From: Acidiphilium acidophilum
Lineage (GTDB): Bacteria; Pseudomonadota; Alphaproteobacteria; Acetobacterales; Acetobacteraceae
Reading direction: 5' to 3'
Length of the DNA stretch: 64,000 bases
Assembly (NCBI RefSeq): GCF_033842475.1
Contig: NZ_JAWXYB010000018.1
Coordinates: 2,215,501-2,279,500, forward strand
Position numbers and translations under genes: made by a program. Shown in pieces: positions 60,917 to 64,000 of this stretch (within the stretch, counting starts at the first letter, position 1; every line of letters starts with the position of its first letter). The notes beneath the pieces are model-generated. The model saw only the letters and a list, made by a program, of their open reading frames with translations, made no database searches and was not told where the DNA came from.

Positions 60917-61278
60917 TCAAGACAGTTTTGACGGTCGATGATTCACGGACGATGCGCGACATGCTGCGCTTGTCCCTCGTGGAGGCCGGTTTCAGGGTGG
61001 TGCAGGCGGAGGACGGCGTCCACGGGCTCGAAGTGCTGCGGGACGAAACGCCGGATGTCATCGTCACCGACATCAACATGCCGCGGATGGACGGGTTCGG
61101 CTTCATCGAAGCGGTGCGGCGCGATGCCGCCTGGCGATCGACGCCGGTTCTGGTGCTGACCACCGAGGTGGATGCCGAAAAGAAGAGCCGCGCGAAGGCG
61201 GCGGGGGCGACGGGGTGGATCGTCAAGCCGTTCGATCCGGTCAAGCTGGTCGACGTGATCCGACGCGTGGCGGCGTAA
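60913..61278 (+). CDS. cheY: Chemotaxis response regulator CheY
   Basis: 121-residue single receiver domain: VDDS (about 8-11) acidic pair, phospho-acceptor Asp53 (VIVTDINMPRMDG), Thr in VLTTE and Lys in WIVKPF. After phosphorylation by CheA it switches the flagellar motor. Starts with TTG 60913, overlapping the STAS gene stop. Confidence 0.92.
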   Translation: MIKTVLTVDDSRTMRDMLRLSLVEAGFRVVQAEDGVHGLEVLRDETPDVIVTDINMPRMDGFGFIEAVRRDAAWRSTPVLVLTTEVDAEKKSRAKAAGATGWIVKPFDPVKLVDVIRRVAA

Positions 61279-61289
61279 GGAGGCACGTC

Positions 61290-63569
61290 ATGGACCCGAT
61301 GGCGGCAATCCGTGAGACATTCTTTCAGGAGTGCGAGGAGCAGCTATCCGAACTCGAAGGCGGCTTGATGCGGATGGAGACCGGCGAGACCGATCAGGAG
61401 ACGGTCAATGCGGTGTTCCGGGCAGTTCATTCGATCAAGGGCGGTGCCGGTGCGTTCGGGCTGGAGGATCTGGTTCGCTTCGCTCATGTCTTCGAGACGA
61501 CACTCGATCAGGTGCGGGCGGGCAGGCTCGATCCTTCGGCGAGCACGATGCGACTCATGCTTCGCGCCTCCGATGCGCTCGCCGATCTGGTCCGCTGCGC
61601 GCGCGAGGGGACCATGCCGGATGAGGCACAGACGACATCGCTCGCTGCGGCGTTGAAGGCCCTGACCAATGACGGCATGGCCGAAGGGATTGGTGCCGAG
61701 GACGACGATGACGGGCTTGGCGACCTGAATTTTCTGCCCCTGGCGGTCGCGGTCGAGCAGGAGACGATGCCGGATGCCGGATGGGTCATCACGTTTCGCC
61801 CTCTCGCTGCCTTGTATGCGAATGCGAATGAAGCGGCCCTGCTGCTGCGTGAAGTCGGCATGCTCGGGCCGGTGAGCGTGACGGTCGATACGTCTTCGCT
61901 TCCCGACTTTGGCGATCTCGATCCGGAAGGGGCGTATCTGACCTGGACGATCATGCTCCAGACGGATTGCGATGAGGCGGCAATTCGGGCTGCCTTCGAA
62001 TTCGTCGAGGACGATTGCGATCTGGTCATCAGCCGTGCTGCGGATCGGCCTGCCGAGGCGGGGCTTGTTCAGGTACGGCCCGATGAAGATGCGGCGGGCG
62101 TGGTCGCGGATGTCCGTGTCCTCGATGGTGATGAGGCGGCTCCGGCGAGCTCCTTTGCCGATATACCTTCCGATGCCGATGTGCTGGCGATAATCCGCAA
62201 GGCGCAGGAGAGCGTATCCGCGCCTCATGATGACCGGCCGGTGGCGGTTGGAGGCGGCGCGGTCGCGCCGGTCGCGGCGCAATCGCGTCCGGAGGCGCGG
62301 GGGGGCACGGATGGACCGGCCTCCAGAAGCGATAGCGGCGCGGCGGTCGGGGCGACCATTCGGGTCGATCTCGACCGGGTGGATCGGCTGATCGACCTGG
62401 TGGGCGAACTCGTGATCAACGAGGCGATGCTGTCGCAGCGCGTCATGGAAGCCGGTCTGGCGCGAGCCTCGGGGGTGGCGGCGGCGCTCGACGAGCTTGA
62501 GCATCTGACCCGCGAGATTCAGGACAGCGTGATGGCGATCAGGGCGCAGCCGGTGCGGTCGGTTTTCCAGCGCATGCCCCGGCTGGTGCGCGAGGTGGCG
62601 GCGATGACCGGCAAGCAGGTCCGGTTGCTGACCGACGGCGAGGGGACCGAGGTCGACAAGACCGTCATCGAGCGGATTGCCGATCCGTTGACCCATATGA
62701 TCCGCAACGCGATCGATCATGGGCTGGAGCCGACCGAGGCGCGAGTTGCGGCCGGCAAACCGGAGGAGGGGGTGGTCAAGCTGACCGCCCTGCACCGGTC
62801 CGGGCGGATCGTGATCGAGGTGGCGGATGATGGCGCGGGGATCGATCGCGAGCGGGTCAAGGCGAAGGCGATCGAGAAGGGGCTGATCGCGCCGGACGCC
62901 CAGTTGAACGACGAGGAAACCGATAATCTCATCTTTCTGCCGGGTTTTTCCACCGCGAGCACCGTTTCGGACATCTCGGGCCGTGGGGTCGGCATGGATG
63001 TGGTGCGGCGCTCGGTCCAGTCGCTCGGCGGGCGGATTTCGATCGCGTCGCGGCCCGGCGCGGGTTCGACCTTCACGCTGAGCCTGCCGCTGACGCTGGC
63101 GGTGCTCGATGGCATGGTGGTCAGCGTGGCCGGTCATACGCTGATCGTTCCGCTCAGTGCGATTATCGAGACGTTGCAGCCGCAGGCGGCGACTGTTCAT
63201 ACGCTCGGGATGGATGCGCGGGTCGTCGCGATGCGCGGGCGTTACATTCCGCTGGTCGATGTCAGTGTCGCACTGGGCTATCGCGACGCGCCGCTCGATG
63301 CGGACAAGAGCGTGGCTCTGCTGGTCGAGGGCGAGGGCGGCGTCCGCGCGGTGCTGATCGTCGATGCGATTCAGGGCCAGCGGCAGGTCGTGATCAAAAG
63401 CCTCGAGGCGAATTACCGGGCGGTGCCCGGTATCGCCGCGGCGACCGTGATGGGCGATGGGCGCGTCGCGCTGATTCTCGATGTCGATGCGATCGTCTCC
63501 GTGACGAGAACCGAACGTCTCCGTGGTGACGGGCTGCGGGCCGAACCAACTCTTTCACAGGCAGGGTAA
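61290..63569 (+). CDS. cheA: Chemotaxis histidine kinase CheA
   Basis: 759 residues. P1 phosphotransfer domain with His47 (FRAVHSIKGGAGAFG), a variable acidic P2-like region, P3 dimerisation helix, P4 ATPase with the N box (HMIRNAIDHGLEP), G1 (VADDGAGID) and G2 (GRGVGMDVVRR) boxes, and a C-terminal CheW-like P5 domain (GHTLIVPLSAIIETL). AAGGAGG lies just before ATG 61290. Upstream in-frame starts lie in the end of cheY. Confidence 0.95.
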   Translation: MDPMAAIRETFFQECEEQLSELEGGLMRMETGETDQETVNAVFRAVHSIKGGAGAFGLEDLVRFAHVFETTLDQVRAGRLDPSASTMRLMLRASDALADLVRCAREGTMPDEAQTTSLAAALKALTNDGMAEGIGAEDDDDGLGDLNFLPLAVAVEQETMPDAGWVITFRPLAALYANANEAALLLREVGMLGPVSVTVDTSSLPDFGDLDPEGAYLTWTIMLQTDCDEAAIRAAFEFVEDDCDLVISRAADRPAEAGLVQVRPDEDAAGVVADVRVLDGDEAAPASSFADIPSDADVLAIIRKAQESVSAPHDDRPVAVGGGAVAPVAAQSRPEARGGTDGPASRSDSGAAVGATIRVDLDRVDRLIDLVGELVINEAMLSQRVMEAGLARASGVAAALDELEHLTREIQDSVMAIRAQPVRSVFQRMPRLVREVAAMTGKQVRLLTDGEGTEVDKTVIERIADPLTHMIRNAIDHGLEPTEARVAAGKPEEGVVKLTALHRSGRIVIEVADDGAGIDRERVKAKAIEKGLIAPDAQLNDEETDNLIFLPGFSTASTVSDISGRGVGMDVVRRSVQSLGGRISIASRPGAGSTFTLSLPLTLAVLDGMVVSVAGHTLIVPLSAIIETLQPQAATVHTLGMDARVVAMRGRYIPLVDVSVALGYRDAPLDADKSVALLVEGEGGVRAVLIVDAIQGQRQVVIKSLEANYRAVPGIAAATVMGDGRVALILDVDAIVSVTRTERLRGDGLRAEPTLSQAG

Positions 63570-63572
63570 GTC

Positions 63573-64000
63573 ATGAATGAACCGCTCACAAACGGGGCCG
63601 AGGGACGCGAGCTGATTGCGTTTCGCGTGGGTCAGCAGGAGTTCTGCGTCAACATCATGGCGGTGCGGGAAATTCGCGGATGGACGGCGGCGACCGCCCT
63701 GCCCCAGGCGCCGCGCTATATCTGCGGCGTCATCAATCTGCGCGGTGCGGTGCTGCCGATCGTGGATTTCGCGGTGCGGCTCGGCCTGCCGGGATCGGCA
63801 CCGACCGCGCGGCATGTGATCATCGTGACCCAGATCCACAACCAGCAGGTCGGGCTGCTGGTCGATGCGGTTTCGGACATTCTGACGTTGAACGAGAGCG
63901 CGATCCAGCCGACGCCGGATGTCGCTTCCGATCTGGTCAAGGCGTTCGTGCGCGGGCTGCTGCCGGTGGACGGGCGCATGATCAGCGTGATATCGCTCGA
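63573..64000 (+). CDS. cheW: Chemotaxis coupling protein CheW, 5' part only
   Basis: The first ~142 residues of the scaffold that links CheA to receptors: [22 protein letters not shown] at the start, [20 protein letters not shown] in the middle and [12 protein letters not shown] later, all CheW family blocks. The gene starts 4 bp after cheA and runs off the right edge; at ~150-160 residues, little is missing. Confidence 0.93.
   Translation, partial: MNEPLTNGAEGRELIAFRVGQQEFCVNIMAVREIRGWTAATALPQAPRYICGVINLRGAVLPIVDFAVRLGLPGSAPTARHVIIVTQIHNQQVGLLVDAVSDILTLNESAIQPTPDVASDLVKAFVRGLLPVDGRMISVISL

Overview
ORGANISM. The window is GC-rich, with alphaproteobacterial gene content. A PpsR-type photosynthesis repressor sits beside a kinase-less bacteriophytochrome and a heme oxygenase, next to polyamine, riboflavin and chemotaxis genes. 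This suggests an aerobic phototrophic Acetobacteraceae such as Acidiphilium; the genus is an inference from gene content only.

LAYOUT. (1) 1-15.3 kb is ordinary chromosome: the start of a DHA2 efflux pump, a DUF2889 gene, a threonate/erythronate (four-carbon acid sugar) catabolic cluster (otnC and a dehydrogenase divergent from lacI-ltnD-otnI-otnK), a DsrE-like protein, an SDR, membrane proteins, fhs, polA, a CHCC zinc-finger gene and a lipoprotein hydrolase. (2) 15,308-41,553 is a 26.2-kb integrative element inserted in the 3' end of tRNA-Arg(CCG). It is bounded by a perfect 49-bp direct repeat (attL 15308-15356, attR 41505-41553), and a tyrosine integrase lies next to attL. (3) 41.6-50.4 kb is chromosome again: ppsR-bphP with an IS-interrupted heme oxygenase, an ammonium transporter with an unusual pore residue, and a class II aldolase. 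(4) 50.4-51.5 kb is a small, more AT-rich patch abutting tRNA-Arg(CCT). (5) 51.5-64 kb holds a response regulator, ribA, an L,D-transpeptidase, csaA, gpt, speE/speD and a chemotaxis cluster (two MCPs, STAS, CheY, CheA, CheW) that runs off the right edge.

THE ELEMENT. It looks like a plasmid that learned to integrate. It has an iteron region flanked by a ~55-bp inverted repeat (17051-17440), beside the remains of an RSF1010 RepB'-type primase. A second replication-like operon encodes an excisionase/AlpA-like protein, an HTH protein and a P-loop helicase-like protein. Mobilisation genes include a MobF (TrwC-type) relaxase, a lone DotA/TraY-type membrane protein, a Flp-type prepilin, a repeat-rich secreted protein, and a ParA-like ATPase operon. 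At least five operons share one leader: a 17-bp palindrome TCACA-N7-TGTGA, then a GC-rich hairpin, then a strong ribosome-binding site, with the palindrome ending 38-45 nt before the start codon. A ribbon-helix-helix gene starts inside an array of about 18 GATACC/GGTATC motifs, and four GGTATC copies recur at exact 10-bp spacing beside attR.

INSERTION SEQUENCES. Four copies of one 1353-bp IS256-family element (two nested one inside the other) and two copies of one 1664-bp IS66-family element all have perfect 8-bp target duplications. They split three genes: the RepB-like primase (twice), a TraM-like mobilisation protein and the heme oxygenase. Removing the ISs and one duplication restores each reading frame, so these are recent losses. 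The element probably cannot now use its own primase, and the phytochrome's local source of biliverdin is broken.
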